Shown here one piece after another: positions 35,209-44,136 of a DNA stretch of 64,000 bases; within the stretch, counting starts at the first letter, position 1; every line of letters starts with the position of its first letter. Source of the DNA: an uncultured Dyadobacter sp. (lineage in GTDB: Bacteria > Bacteroidota > Bacteroidia > Cytophagales > Spirosomataceae); assembly GCF_946482605.1 (NCBI RefSeq), contig NZ_CAMLSE010000016.1:62001-126000 (forward strand). The letters run 5' to 3'. A program made the translations under genes and the position numbers. The notes under the pieces are model-generated. The model worked only from the letters and a program-made list of their open reading frames with translations, ran no database searches and had not been told where the DNA came from.

Positions 35209-36219
35209 ATGAAAGCCGCGATACTAAAGAACCTTCATGAGCCGCTGGTAATTGAAGAAATGCAAAAACCCGATCCCGGTCCCGGCGAAGTACTCGTCGA
35301 GGTGAAGGCGGCATCGCTTAACCACCGGGATGTTTGGATTCAGAAAGGGCTTTATCCCAGAATTACGACACCCATTATTCCCGGCTCGGATGGCGCGGGT
35401 ATTGTGACAGAAGTAGGTGACGGGGTGGCTAAAAGCTGGATTGGGAAAGAGGTTATCATCAATCCATCCCAGAACTGGGGGGATAACCCCGATTTCTACG
35501 CTGAAGATCACAAAATCCTGGGCCTTCCCGACAATGGTACATTTGCCGGTTATGTCAAAACGGAAGCGAGATATCTGGTAGAGAAACCGGCGCATCTGTC
35601 TTTTGAAGAAGCAGCTGCGCTGCCGATGGGCGGCCTCACAGCATGGCGCTCGCTCGTGACGCGGTGCCGGTTCAGGCAAGGCGACCGGGTGTTGGTGACC
35701 GGTGCAGGCGGTGGGGTGGCATTATTTGTAATCCAGTTCGCGATCGCAGCGGGAGCGGAGGTGTGGGTTACCTCCGGCTCGGATCAAAAAATTCAGAAAG
35801 CGATCGAAATGGGGGCCAAAGGAGGCATTAACTATAAAAACCCAACCTGGTTCCGTGACCTGCTGGTTAAGGCACGTGGTCCCAAGACGGGCTATTTCAA
35901 CGTCATCGTGGACAGTGCCGGCGGCCCCGGCTTTGCCCGGTTGATCGATATTGCGGCTCCCGGCGCACGGATTTGCTTTTACGGAGGCGGGACCGGCAAC
36001 ATTACGGACATCGTACCAGCCAAAGTTTTTTTCAAGCAGCTCAATATTTACGGCAGCACAATGGGGACCGAGCAGGAGTTCAGCGATATGGTACGGTTTG
36101 TATCCGACAAGCGGATCGTCCCTGTCGTGGATAAAGTTTTTCCGATCGAACAGGCGGAAGAGGCGCTACGGTATATGGACGCAGGGCAGCAGTTTGGTAA
36201 AATCGTGCTTTCGATCTGA
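35209..36219 (+). CDS. zinc-independent MDR oxidoreductase (quinone oxidoreductase-like)
   Basis: A 336-residue medium-chain dehydrogenase/reductase. The N-terminal half has the GroES-like fold (PGPGEVLVEVKAASLNHRDV, GSDGAGIVTEVGDGV); the nucleotide-binding half has VLVTGAGGGVALFVIQFA. I do not see the cysteine set of a structural zinc. It likely reduces a small carbonyl or quinone with NAD(P)H; the substrate cannot be read. It ends directly against the stop of murQ on the other strand with no gap. Confidence 0.87.
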   Translation: MKAAILKNLHEPLVIEEMQKPDPGPGEVLVEVKAASLNHRDVWIQKGLYPRITTPIIPGSDGAGIVTEVGDGVAKSWIGKEVIINPSQNWGDNPDFYAEDHKILGLPDNGTFAGYVKTEARYLVEKPAHLSFEEAAALPMGGLTAWRSLVTRCRFRQGDRVLVTGAGGGVALFVIQFAIAAGAEVWVTSGSDQKIQKAIEMGAKGGINYKNPTWFRDLLVKARGPKTGYFNVIVDSAGGPGFARLIDIAAPGARICFYGGGTGNITDIVPAKVFFKQLNIYGSTMGTEQEFSDMVRFVSDKRIVPVVDKVFPIEQAEEALRYMDAGQQFGKIVLSI

Positions 36220-37023
36220 CTATTTTCTCACCGCATCGATGGCTCCGCGGACGCTTCCGTGCTCGTCGAGCAGTGACTGCGCTTCGTCCGGCGAGATATT
36301 CAGTTCATCCATGATCATATTCAACGCCCTGTTGACGAGTTTTTCATTGGTGAGCTGCATATCCACCATTTTGTTTCCCTTCACTTTACCCAGGCGGATC
36401 ATCACCGAGGTCGAAATCATGTTCAGCGCCAGTTTTTGGGCTGTTCCTGACTTCATTCTGGTGCTTCCTGTTAAAAATTCGGGTCCTACCACGATTTCAA
36501 CCGGATATTCGCAGGCTTTGGCGACTGCGGAACCATCGTTGCAGACGACGCAGCCGGTGAGCAACCCCGCATTGCGCGCTTCGTTCAAGCCGCCGATGAC
36601 GTAGGGTGTCCGGCCGGATGCTGCTATGCCTATCAATGTATCGTTGTCATTGGGCGCATAGGTCGCCAGATCGATCCAAGCCTGGTTCCAATCGTCCTCC
36701 GCATTCTCGACAGCCTTCCGAATGGCCGTGTCGCCACCGGCGATAATACCTACAACGAGATCGAACGGCACGCCGAAGGTTGGAGGGCACTCCGAAGCGT
36801 CGACCACGCCCAAACGTCCACTGGTACCGGCGCCGATATAGAAAAGCCGGCCGCCTTTTTTCATCCTCGGAACGATCTGCTCCACCAGCGCTTCAATCTG
36901 CGGGATCGACTTCTGGACGGCAAGAGGGACCGTCTGATCCTCCCGGTTAATGGAGGTCAGAATGTCGTTGACACTCATTTTTTCAAGATCATTATAGTTC
37001 GAAGACGATTCGGTGGTCATCAT
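36220..37023 (-). CDS. murQ: N-acetylmuramic acid 6-phosphate etherase MurQ
   Basis: MurQ splits the lactyl ether of MurNAc-6-phosphate, giving GlcNAc-6-phosphate and lactate in cell-wall recycling. This 267-residue protein is an SIS-domain enzyme with IGAGTSGRLGVVDASECPPTFG (about residues 62-83), the motif with the catalytic glutamate, and GPEFLTGSTRMKSGTAQKLALN. It is slightly shorter than the E. coli protein because the C-terminal UBA-like tail is brief. It stands alone; no murK, amgK or anmK is near. A -7-like box lies just upstream. Confidence 0.94.
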   Translation of the reverse strand: MMTTESSSNYNDLEKMSVNDILTSINREDQTVPLAVQKSIPQIEALVEQIVPRMKKGGRLFYIGAGTSGRLGVVDASECPPTFGVPFDLVVGIIAGGDTAIRKAVENAEDDWNQAWIDLATYAPNDNDTLIGIAASGRTPYVIGGLNEARNAGLLTGCVVCNDGSAVAKACEYPVEIVVGPEFLTGSTRMKSGTAQKLALNMISTSVMIRLGKVKGNKMVDMQLTNEKLVNRALNMIMDELNISPDEAQSLLDEHGSVRGAIDAVRK

Positions 37024-37046
37024 GTTGGTTCGTGATTTTTGGAATT

Positions 37047-37054
37047 CAAAATTA
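37047..37054 (-). promoter_or_regulatory. putative -7 promoter element for murQ
   Basis: The minus strand reads TAATTTTG, matching TAnnTTTG, 24 bases before the murQ ATG. Confidence 0.45.
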
Positions 37055-37133
37055 AATGTTTTCCCATAACGATGTTACGCCGGGAGGAAATTTGGTATTT
37101 ATCATAGATTAATAACAAAAAAAGCTTTGAATG

Positions 37134-37165
37134 TTTGGAAAATAAAAAGATTGGCTCCTAATTTG
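37134..37165 (+). promoter_or_regulatory. putative promoter of the ilvD leader
   Basis: A TTTG at 37134-37137 and, after 21 bases, TAATTTG at 37159-37165 (one base shorter than TAnnTTTG). Transcription would start near 37172, about 12 bases before the palindrome and 47 before the leader peptide. Confidence 0.4.
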
Positions 37166-37183
37166 TAACACCAAGTTAAAAGC

Positions 37184-37197
37184 AGCGAAATTTCGCT
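37184..37197. promoter_or_regulatory. 14-bp palindrome AGCGAAATTTCGCT (putative operator or leader hairpin)
   Basis: A perfect palindrome located between the promoter-like box and the leader ORF of ilvD. Thirteen of its bases (AGCGAAATTTCGC) recur at 51807-51819 in the leuA leader. In both places its GCG starts 20 bases after the last G of the -7 box. Equal placement suggests a shared repressor or activator site, or a conserved 5' RNA structure. Confidence 0.6.
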
Positions 37198-37218
37198 AGA
37201 TCTTAAAGTTACGCTAAA

Positions 37219-37266
37219 ATGAAATTGACAATTATCGTCCCGGTCCTACTTATCGTCACGCATTAG
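37219..37266 (+). CDS. ilv leader peptide MKLTIIVPVLLIVTH
   Basis: A 15-codon ORF with nine Ile, Val or Leu codons, stopping at TAG 37264-37266. It sits in front of ilvD and its codons overlap the strand of a stem-loop that is mutually exclusive with an antiterminator. This is the classic form of a leader peptide for ribosome-mediated attenuation: slow reading of Ile/Val/Leu codons when charged tRNA is scarce lets the antiterminator form. It is too short for routine gene finders. No gene symbol exists that I can be sure of for this phylum. Confidence 0.8.
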   Translation: MKLTIIVPVLLIVTH

Positions 37267-37332
37267 CGTGAGTGGGACGATAGCACATATCTGGCACCTC
37301 ACTCACTAACCCGAGTGGGGTGTTTTTATTTC
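37233..37332 (+). terminator. transcription attenuator of the ilvD operon
   Basis: Pause stem 1:2 is TATCGTCCC (37233-37241) with GGGACGATA (37274-37282) plus TCACGC (37256-37261) with GCGTGA (37266-37271). Antiterminator 2:3 is GTGAGTG (37268-37274) with CACTCAC (37300-37306). Terminator 3:4 is CACCTCACTC (37295-37304) with GAGTGGGGTG (37313-37322), one G-U pair, followed by TTTTTATTT. Segments 1:2 and 2:3 share bases, as do 2:3 and 3:4, so the folds exclude each other. The terminator ends about 20 bases before the ilvD ATG. Confidence 0.82.
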
Positions 37333-37350
37333 AAATACAATCATTCACCA

Positions 37351-39036
37351 ATGGCGACAGAATTAAACAGATTTTCGAAGACCCTGACCCAGGAAGTTAC
37401 CAATCCCGCCGCGCAGGCGATGCTTTACGGTATTGGTTTGAAAGAAGAAGACTTTGTTAAACCACAGATCGGGATTGCCAGCACAGGTTATGAGGGTAAC
37501 CCTTGCAATATGCACCTGAACGGCCTTTCGGTGTATGTGAAACAAGGCGTGACTGCGAACGACATGGTGGGTCTGATTTTCAACACGATCGGTGTTTCGG
37601 ATGGTATGACCAACGGTAACGACGGTATGCGCTACTCGCTGCCAAGCCGTGATATTATCGCGGATTCGATCGAAACGGTGGTGGCAGCACAATGGTACGA
37701 CGGTGTGATCGCCGTGGTGGGTTGTGATAAAAATATGCCTGGTGCTATTATGGCCATGGCGCGTCTTGACCGCCCTTCCATTATGGTGTATGGCGGAACC
37801 ATCCGTTCGGGACATTATAAAGGACAGAAACTCGACATCGTTTCGGCATTCGAAGCATTGGGTAAGAAGTTCGCCAACAATATTTCTGATGAAGATTATA
37901 AAGGAGTAATCCAGAATTCGATCCCTGGTCAGGGCGCTTGCGGCGGAATGTACACTGCGAACACGATGGCTTCTTCGATCGAAGCGATGGGATTGAGTCT
38001 GCCATTCAGCAGCTCTTACCCGGCTACGCACGAAGGCAAGCAGGAAGAATGCAAGAAAATCGGTGCTGCAATGAAGAAATTGCTCGAACTGAACATTACT
38101 CCGAAAGATATTATTACCAAAAAATCACTGGAAAACGCGTTGACGGTGGTCATGGCCCTGGGTGGTTCTACCAATGCGGCATTGCATTACCTGGCGATCG
38201 CGCGTGCAGCGGGCATTCCATTGACATTGGATGACATTCAGGCGATATCAGACCGTACGCCATTCATCGCGGATTTGAAGCCTAGCGGTAAATACTTCAT
38301 GGAGGACATCCTGGAAATCGGCGGTGTTCCTGCTGTTACCAAGTATTTGTATTCAGTAGGGCTGATCCACGGAGATTGCATTACCGTAACAGGTAAAACA
38401 GTTGCTGAAAACCTCGCCGAGGCTCCTGACTTGAATTTTGAAACACAGAAAATGGTGTTCCCTATCGAAGGAGCGATCAAGAAAACAGGCCACATCCAGG
38501 TACTTTATGGTAACCTGGCTCCCGAAGGTTCGGTTGCAAAGATTACCGGTAAGGAAGGTCTGACATTCGACGGCGAAGCGAAAGTGTGCGAGCACGAATC
38601 GGAGATCATCGAAATGCTTTCCAAAGGTGAAATTAAGGCCGGCCATGTGGTGGTGATCCGTAATGCAGGTCCGAAAGGCGGTCCGGGTATGTCGGAAATG
38701 CTGAAACCAACCTCTGCGGTAATGGGTGCAGGCCTTGGCGACAAGATCGCATTGATCACCGACGGTCGTTTTTCAGGCGGTACGCACGGTTTCGTAGTAG
38801 GTCACATTACCCCGGAAGCATTCGACGGCGGCCCGATCGCATTGGTGAAAGACGGCGACCGTATCAGCATTGATGCCAACACCCGCGTACTGACCCTGCA
38901 CATTTCCGACGAAGAAATGGCAGCCCGCAAAGCCGCCTGGGTACAACCCGCGCCACGCTTTACAAAGGGTATGCTGGGAAGATATATCAGAACCGTGAAA
39001 TCAGCCAGCGAAGGTTGCGTGACTGACGAAGCGTAA
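37351..39036 (+). CDS. ilvD: dihydroxy-acid dehydratase
   Basis: IlvD dehydrates 2,3-dihydroxy-acids to the 2-keto acids of valine and isoleucine. From the ATG at 37351 it has 561 residues. The iron-sulfur cluster cysteines are C52 (PCNMHLN), C125 (GCDKNMPG) and C197 ([12 protein letters not shown]). The ending [19 protein letters not shown] is typical. The start at 37351 is preferred to an earlier frame opening because the latter lies in the attenuator stem. First gene of ilvD-orf-ilvB-ilvN-ilvC, controlled by the leader upstream. Codon choice is biased to GGT, GCT and similar, suggesting high expression. Confidence 0.97.
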   Translation: MATELNRFSKTLTQEVTNPAAQAMLYGIGLKEEDFVKPQIGIASTGYEGNPCNMHLNGLSVYVKQGVTANDMVGLIFNTIGVSDGMTNGNDGMRYSLPSRDIIADSIETVVAAQWYDGVIAVVGCDKNMPGAIMAMARLDRPSIMVYGGTIRSGHYKGQKLDIVSAFEALGKKFANNISDEDYKGVIQNSIPGQGACGGMYTANTMASSIEAMGLSLPFSSSYPATHEGKQEECKKIGAAMKKLLELNITPKDIITKKSLENALTVVMALGGSTNAALHYLAIARAAGIPLTLDDIQAISDRTPFIADLKPSGKYFMEDILEIGGVPAVTKYLYSVGLIHGDCITVTGKTVAENLAEAPDLNFETQKMVFPIEGAIKKTGHIQVLYGNLAPEGSVAKITGKEGLTFDGEAKVCEHESEIIEMLSKGEIKAGHVVVIRNAGPKGGPGMSEMLKPTSAVMGAGLGDKIALITDGRFSGGTHGFVVGHITPEAFDGGPIALVKDGDRISIDANTRVLTLHISDEEMAARKAAWVQPAPRFTKGMLGRYIRTVKSASEGCVTDEA

Positions 39037-39049
39037 AAAACAAAGCATT

Positions 39050-39298
39050 ATGTCGGAAGGGAAATTCAAATTGGATAGAACGGCCTTCCATGCCGGGACG
39101 CATTCGGAGACTGAAAAGTACTATGCGAGAAATCAGCCGACGACTTTGAAGGAAAGGTTAGAGGCAGCGCATTACCTGAATAGCCTTGCATTTCAATTCG
39201 ATTTGCAAAATCCGCCCAGAATGGATAGAAGTGTTTTTTCAATGCGAAAACACCCGGATATAAATGACATTGAGAATCTTGAAAATTCATCCGACTAA
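39050..39298 (+). CDS. small hypothetical protein in the ilv operon
   Basis: An 82-residue protein between ilvD and ilvB, 13 bases from each neighbour, so it is surely co-transcribed. It starts MSEGKFKLDRTAFHAGTHSE and contains LKERLEAAHYLNSLAFQF and PRMDRSVFSMRKH. I do not recognise a characterised family, although this style of small, charged protein with a (P)RMDRxVFSMRKH ending seems to recur in Bacteroidota. No signal peptide or membrane helix. Its position is not part of the known ilv set and its function is open. Confidence 0.75.
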   Translation: MSEGKFKLDRTAFHAGTHSETEKYYARNQPTTLKERLEAAHYLNSLAFQFDLQNPPRMDRSVFSMRKHPDINDIENLENSSD

Positions 39299-39311
39299 AT
39301 AATAGAAAGTC

Positions 39312-41072
39312 ATGGGATTTAATGAAAATCAAACTGCAACAATTCAGGCTTCGGAACCGGTGGTTTCGGTGGCCAAGCCGGAGCTGATCAATGGCTCGCA
39401 TGCGGTGATCCAGTCGCTGATTGCGGAAGGGGTGAAAACCATTTTCGGCTATCCGGGCGGCGCGATTATGCCGGTGTATGACGCGATCTATGACTATCAG
39501 GACCAGGTCAACCATATTCTCGTGCGCCACGAGCAAGGCGCTGCACATGCAGCCGAAGGTTTTGCGCGCATTACGGGCGAGGTAGGGGTCTGTCTGGTAA
39601 CGTCGGGACCGGGTGCTACCAACCTCGTAACAGGTATCGCCGACGCGATCATCGACTCAACGCCGATGGTCTGCATTATCGGTCAGGTGGCGTCGCATTT
39701 GCTGGGTACCGACGCTTTCCAGGAGACGGACGTGATGGGTATCACCATTCCGATCACGAAATGGAACTACCAGATCACCAATGCGGATGAAATCCCTGAA
39801 ATCATTGCCAAAGCATTTTATATAGCCAAATCAGGCCGTCCGGGGCCGGTTTTGATCGATATTACCAAGGATGCGCAGCAGAAGCTGATGACGAAGCCTT
39901 TTGTCCACAAAAAGACGGAGAAATTGCTGAGCTACCATCCGCGTATGGCTCCGAAAGATGAGCAATTGGCGGCGGCTGCGAAGCTGATCAACCAGGCGAA
40001 ACGCCCGTTCCTGTTCGTAGGTCACGGCGTGCAAATCTCCGGCGCGGAGCAGGAATTGATCAAGTTCATTGAAAAAACGGATATTCCGGCGGCTTCTACA
40101 TTGCTCGGGCTTTCTTCCATGTCGGTTGACCACCCTAACTACATGGGCTGGCTCGGAATGCACGGGAACTACGGTACCAATGTCCTGACCAACCAATGCG
40201 ACCTCATTATCGCTGTCGGAATGCGTTTCGATGACCGCGTAACCGGCGATTTGAGCCGCTATGCGAAACAGGCGAAGGTTGTACACATCGAAATCGACCC
40301 GGCGGAGATCGATAAGATCGTGAAGGCGGATGCGCCGGTAGTAGGTGATGCCAAAATCGCATTGGAAATGCTGCTTCCATTGGTGAACGAGAACAATCAT
40401 GAAGCCTGGAAAGCGGAATTCAAGAAGTACGACGCGATCGAGGACGAGAAAATTACCCAGCCGGAATTGGCTCCTACGACGGAGAAAATTAAAATGGCCG
40501 AGGTAATCCGTACGCTTTCGGATAAAACCAAAGGCGAGGCGGTGATCGTGGCGGATGTGGGTCAGCACCAGATGATGACGGCGCGTTATTACCAGTTTAA
40601 AAAACCGAGTTCTTTCATTACATCAGGCGGCCTTGGAACGATGGGTTATGCATTGCCGGCTTCATTCGGGGCCAAAGTAGGTGCGCCGGATCGTGAAGTG
40701 GTGGCGATGATCGGTGACGGTTGTTTCCAGATGACCATTCAGGAGTTGGGTACGATTGCGCAAAGCGGTTTGCCAGTGAAAATCATCATCCTGAACAACA
40801 ACTTCCTCGGAATGGTACGCCAGTGGCAACAGCTTTTCCACCAGAAGCGCTATTCGTTCGTGGAGCTGCAAAACCCTGATTTTATCACGATCGGCAAAGG
40901 TTTCGGCATCGACGGCCATACCTGCGCGAAACGCGAGGATTTGCATGCGTCGCTCGATACAATGCTGGCTTCCGACAAGCCTTACCTGTTGGAAGTTTTG
41001 GTAGAAAAAGAAGAAAACGTGTTCCCGATGGTGCCAACGGGTGCTTGCGTAGCCGATATCCGTTTGGAATAA
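39312..41072 (+). CDS. ilvB: acetolactate synthase large subunit
   Basis: The thiamine-diphosphate enzyme that condenses two pyruvates, or pyruvate and 2-ketobutyrate. The 586-residue protein has GYPGGAIMPVYDAIYDY and the catalytic glutamate in VRHEQGAAHAAEGFAR, the FAD/quinone-fold middle domain, and the ThDP motif GDGCFQMTIQEL ... NNNFLGMVRQWQQ. It is followed 19 bases later by the small subunit gene. Complete and of normal length. Confidence 0.97.
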   Translation: MGFNENQTATIQASEPVVSVAKPELINGSHAVIQSLIAEGVKTIFGYPGGAIMPVYDAIYDYQDQVNHILVRHEQGAAHAAEGFARITGEVGVCLVTSGPGATNLVTGIADAIIDSTPMVCIIGQVASHLLGTDAFQETDVMGITIPITKWNYQITNADEIPEIIAKAFYIAKSGRPGPVLIDITKDAQQKLMTKPFVHKKTEKLLSYHPRMAPKDEQLAAAAKLINQAKRPFLFVGHGVQISGAEQELIKFIEKTDIPAASTLLGLSSMSVDHPNYMGWLGMHGNYGTNVLTNQCDLIIAVGMRFDDRVTGDLSRYAKQAKVVHIEIDPAEIDKIVKADAPVVGDAKIALEMLLPLVNENNHEAWKAEFKKYDAIEDEKITQPELAPTTEKIKMAEVIRTLSDKTKGEAVIVADVGQHQMMTARYYQFKKPSSFITSGGLGTMGYALPASFGAKVGAPDREVVAMIGDGCFQMTIQELGTIAQSGLPVKIIILNNNFLGMVRQWQQLFHQKRYSFVELQNPDFITIGKGFGIDGHTCAKREDLHASLDTMLASDKPYLLEVLVEKEENVFPMVPTGACVADIRLE

Positions 41073-41091
41073 TATAAAAGAGGAAGAAAAT

Positions 41092-41625
41092 ATGACATCA
41101 TACACCATTTGTGTCTTTACTGAGAACTCTATTGGTATTCTCAACAAGATCACTACGATATTCACCCGCCGACGGATTAATATCGAAAGCTTGACCGTTT
41201 CGGAAACGGAGCGTAAGGGTATTTCCCGCTTCACGATCGTCATTCGTAGCGAATCGCGCGATGCAGTGGAAAAGCTGGTCCGCCAGATCCGCAAGATCAT
41301 CGAAGTACTCGCTGTTTTCGGGTATCTCAATGAGGACATCGCGTATAACGAGATCGCATTGTTCAAGGTTTCGACGCCGATAGGTGCAAAACCACTCGAT
41401 ATTGAGACCATTAACAAGACCTACAAAGCGTGGGTCGTGTACTGGCACCTCACGTACGTGATCATTCAGAAGACGGGTACAGAAGAAGAAATCTTTGAGT
41501 TTTTCGACTATATCAAACCCCACGAAATCCTCGAATTCGTTCGCTCGGGACGTGTGGCGGTAAGCAAATCGCCTCAGACACTGGTAGATTATCTGCCGGA
41601 AGCTGAGTGGGAGTATTACCAATAG
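41092..41625 (+). CDS. ilvN: acetolactate synthase small (regulatory) subunit
   Basis: A 177-residue regulatory subunit. The N-terminal ACT domain (residues 2-76) has TENSIGILNKITTIFTRRRINIESLTVSE; the C-terminal domain ends LVDYLPEAEWEYYQ. It binds the large subunit encoded just upstream and normally passes on valine feedback inhibition. Length matches the longer small-subunit type. Confidence 0.94.
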   Translation: MTSYTICVFTENSIGILNKITTIFTRRRINIESLTVSETERKGISRFTIVIRSESRDAVEKLVRQIRKIIEVLAVFGYLNEDIAYNEIALFKVSTPIGAKPLDIETINKTYKAWVVYWHLTYVIIQKTGTEEEIFEFFDYIKPHEILEFVRSGRVAVSKSPQTLVDYLPEAEWEYYQ

Positions 41626-41665
41626 TCTATAAAGTTTTAGTAGTATTGCTTTTAAATTCGTAGTA

Positions 41666-41688
41666 AATCAATAATCCAATCAATAATC
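41666..41688 (+). repeat. 11-bp direct repeat before ilvC
   Basis: AATCAATAATC occurs twice (41666-41676 and 41678-41688), period 12, ending two bases before the ilvC ATG. AT-rich and probably part of an unstructured ribosome-landing region. Confidence 0.5.
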
Positions 41689-41689
41689 A

Positions 41690-42736
41690 ATGGCAAAATT
41701 AAATTTCGGCGGGGTCGAAGAAGAAGTAGTAACCCGTGAAGAATTTCCACTCGAAAAAGCGCGCGAAGTACTTTCCTCTGAAACTATCGCTGTAATTGGT
41801 TACGGCGTACAAGGCCCAGGCCAAAGCTTGAACATGCGTGACAACGGATTCAATGTAATCGTTGGTCAGCGTAAAGGTGGTAAGTCTTGGGACAAAGCCG
41901 TTGCTGACGGATGGGTACCAGGCGAAACCCTTTTCGACATCGAAGAGGCGCTTGCAAAAGGAACTATCATTTGCTACTTGCTTTCTGACGCTGCTCAGAT
42001 CGAACTTTGGCCGACTGTTAAAAAACACCTTACTGCCGGAAAATCACTGTATTTCTCACACGGTTTTGGTGTAACTTATAAGGATCAGACTGGCATCGTT
42101 CCTCCTGCTGACGTGGATGTATATCTTGTTGCTCCAAAAGGATCAGGAACTTCACTACGCCGTTTATTCGTAGAAGGAAAAGGCTTGAACTCTTCTTTCG
42201 CGGTATTCCAGGATGCAACTGGTAATGCACGTGAAAAATGTATCGCAATGGGAATCGGTGTAGGTTCAGGTTACCTGTTCGAAACTGATTTCTACCGTGA
42301 AGTAACTTCTGACCTTACAGGCGAGCGTGGTACTTTGATGGGTGCTATCCAGGGTATTTTCGCTGCACAATACGAAGTGTTGCGTTCAAATGGCCACACG
42401 CCGTCAGAAGCATTCAACGAAACTGTTGAAGAGCTGACTCAATCGTTGATGCCACTGGTTGCTGAAAACGGTATGGACTGGATGTATGCTAACTGCTCTA
42501 CGACTGCACAGCGCGGTGCTTTGGACTGGTGGAAACCTTTCCGTGATGCTACCAAGCCTGTTTTCGAGCAACTTTACAACTCTGTAAAAAGCGGCGAGCA
42601 AGCTACCATCTCTATCACCCGCAACTCACAGCCTGACTACCGCGTGAAATTGGAAGCTGAATTGGCTGAACTCCGCGAATCAGAAATGTGGCAAGCAGGT
42701 ACAACTGTACGTGGTTTGCGTCCGGAAAGAAGCTAG
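41690..42736 (+). CDS. ilvC: ketol-acid reductoisomerase (class I)
   Basis: IlvC isomerises and reduces acetolactate or acetohydroxybutyrate with NADPH. The 348-residue protein has the Rossmann motif AVIGYGVQGPGQSLNMRDNG, the cofactor loop GQRKGGKSWDKA and the knotted C-terminal domain with YLFETDFYREVTSDLTGERG. Its codon use (many GCT, GGT, ACT) is less GC-rich than neighbouring genes, a usual mark of very high expression. It closes the first ilv transcription unit; two hairpins follow. Confidence 0.97.
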   Translation: MAKLNFGGVEEEVVTREEFPLEKAREVLSSETIAVIGYGVQGPGQSLNMRDNGFNVIVGQRKGGKSWDKAVADGWVPGETLFDIEEALAKGTIICYLLSDAAQIELWPTVKKHLTAGKSLYFSHGFGVTYKDQTGIVPPADVDVYLVAPKGSGTSLRRLFVEGKGLNSSFAVFQDATGNAREKCIAMGIGVGSGYLFETDFYREVTSDLTGERGTLMGAIQGIFAAQYEVLRSNGHTPSEAFNETVEELTQSLMPLVAENGMDWMYANCSTTAQRGALDWWKPFRDATKPVFEQLYNSVKSGEQATISITRNSQPDYRVKLEAELAELRESEMWQAGTTVRGLRPERS

Positions 42737-42744
42737 TACCACAA

Positions 42745-42806
42745 ACCCCGGACCTTAGTCCGGGGTCTGATAGAAATCTAGAGCTTTGCTATTGCAAAGC
42801 TCTTTT
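42745..42806 (+). terminator. double hairpin terminator after ilvC
   Basis: ACCCCGGAC (42745-42753) pairs with GTCCGGGGT (42758-42766). A second stem, AGAGCTTTGC (42780-42789) with GCAAAGCTCT (42794-42803), is followed by TTTC. The second ends 15 bases before the ilvA ATG, so some read-through or a promoter inside it is needed for ilvA. Confidence 0.7.
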
Positions 42807-42820
42807 CATTGATACTCATC

Positions 42821-44077
42821 ATGAGCACTGCCCATCAACTACCGACACTCGACAATATATTCCTCGCCGCAGAACGCCTGCGCGGGGTCATTAACCACAC
42901 ACCAATCTTTTTTAATGCACACCTTTCGGAGCAGTATGGAGCTAATATTTACCTGAAAAGGGAAGATTTGCAAACGGTACGCTCCTATAAGATCCGCGGA
43001 GCTTACAACAAGATGGCGAGCATGACGCCGGAAGCCCTCGCGGGCGGGATCGTGTGCGCGAGCGCCGGCAACCACGCGCAGGGCGTAGCGTACGCGTGCC
43101 GGAAAATGGAAGTGAAAGGCGCGATTTTCATGCCTACCACCACGCCGGCGCAGAAAGTGAAGCAAGTCCGGCTGTTCGGTCAGGAATGGATTGAAATCCA
43201 TTTGGTAGGCGATACTTATGACGACGCTTACCATGCGTCGATGGCCTACAGCGACAGTACCAACGCCGTTTTTGTGCACCCATTCGATGATTTGCAGGTT
43301 ATTGAAGGCCAGGGAACTGTCGGGTTGGAGATTTTCAAGGATGCCGATTTTAAAATCGATTACCTGCTGATGGCTATTGGTGGTGGCGGGCTGGCGTCGG
43401 GGATTTCCACGGTTTTCAAGCAGCTATCTCCCAAAACACAACTCATTGGCGTGGAACCGGAAGGCTCGCCCAGTATGCACAAATCCATTCAGGAAGGGCA
43501 TGTGGTGACGCTGGATAATATCGATAAGTTCGTCGATGGTGCGGCTGTCAGGCGTGCCGGCGACATTACATTTGAAGTTTGCAGCAAGAGTTTAAACCAG
43601 ATTTTGCTGGTACCGGAAGGAAAGGTATGCTCCTCTATTCTGCAACTATATAACGAAGAGGCGATTGTGGCAGAACCGGCAGGTGCATTGACCGTCGCTG
43701 CATTGGATTTGATCCGTGAAGATATTAAGGGCAAAAACGTGGTCGTGCTCATTAGTGGCGGCAATAACGACATTACCCGCACCGAGGAGATCAAGGAGCG
43801 TTCGCTATTATATGAAGGCTTGAAGCACTATTTCATCATCCGCTTTCCCCAACGCTCCGGCGCATTTCGTGAGTTTCTGAACGTGCTCGGCCCGAACGAC
43901 GATATTGCCCGCTTCGAATACGTCAAGAAAACTAACCGCGAGCAGGGGCCTGCATTGGTCGGCATTGAACTGAAAAACCGCGAAGATTTTGCGCCGCTCA
44001 TTGAACGAATGGATGCGAACCGGGTGGTTTATGAGTATCTGAATGATCAGCCGGATTTGTTTCAGTTTATGGTTTAA
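42821..44077 (+). CDS. ilvA: threonine ammonia-lyase (threonine dehydratase), biosynthetic type
   Basis: IlvA deaminates threonine to 2-ketobutyrate, the entry to isoleucine. From the ATG at 42821 it is 418 residues. The PLP lysine is K57 in RSYKIRGAYNKM, the phosphate loop is IGGGGLASG, and the C-terminal 90 residues (HYFIIRFPQRSGAFREFLNV) are one ACT-like regulatory domain, as in the shorter IlvA type. The cell would therefore have two sources of 2-ketobutyrate, since a citramalate synthase gene lies at 49041. Confidence 0.94.
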   Translation: MSTAHQLPTLDNIFLAAERLRGVINHTPIFFNAHLSEQYGANIYLKREDLQTVRSYKIRGAYNKMASMTPEALAGGIVCASAGNHAQGVAYACRKMEVKGAIFMPTTTPAQKVKQVRLFGQEWIEIHLVGDTYDDAYHASMAYSDSTNAVFVHPFDDLQVIEGQGTVGLEIFKDADFKIDYLLMAIGGGGLASGISTVFKQLSPKTQLIGVEPEGSPSMHKSIQEGHVVTLDNIDKFVDGAAVRRAGDITFEVCSKSLNQILLVPEGKVCSSILQLYNEEAIVAEPAGALTVAALDLIREDIKGKNVVVLISGGNNDITRTEEIKERSLLYEGLKHYFIIRFPQRSGAFREFLNVLGPNDDIARFEYVKKTNREQGPALVGIELKNREDFAPLIERMDANRVVYEYLNDQPDLFQFMV

Positions 44078-44136
44078 ATGCGTTTGCGTCAATGAGGTAA
44101 GATTTTTTAACTTGTTGTCAAAAATCCAGACTTATC

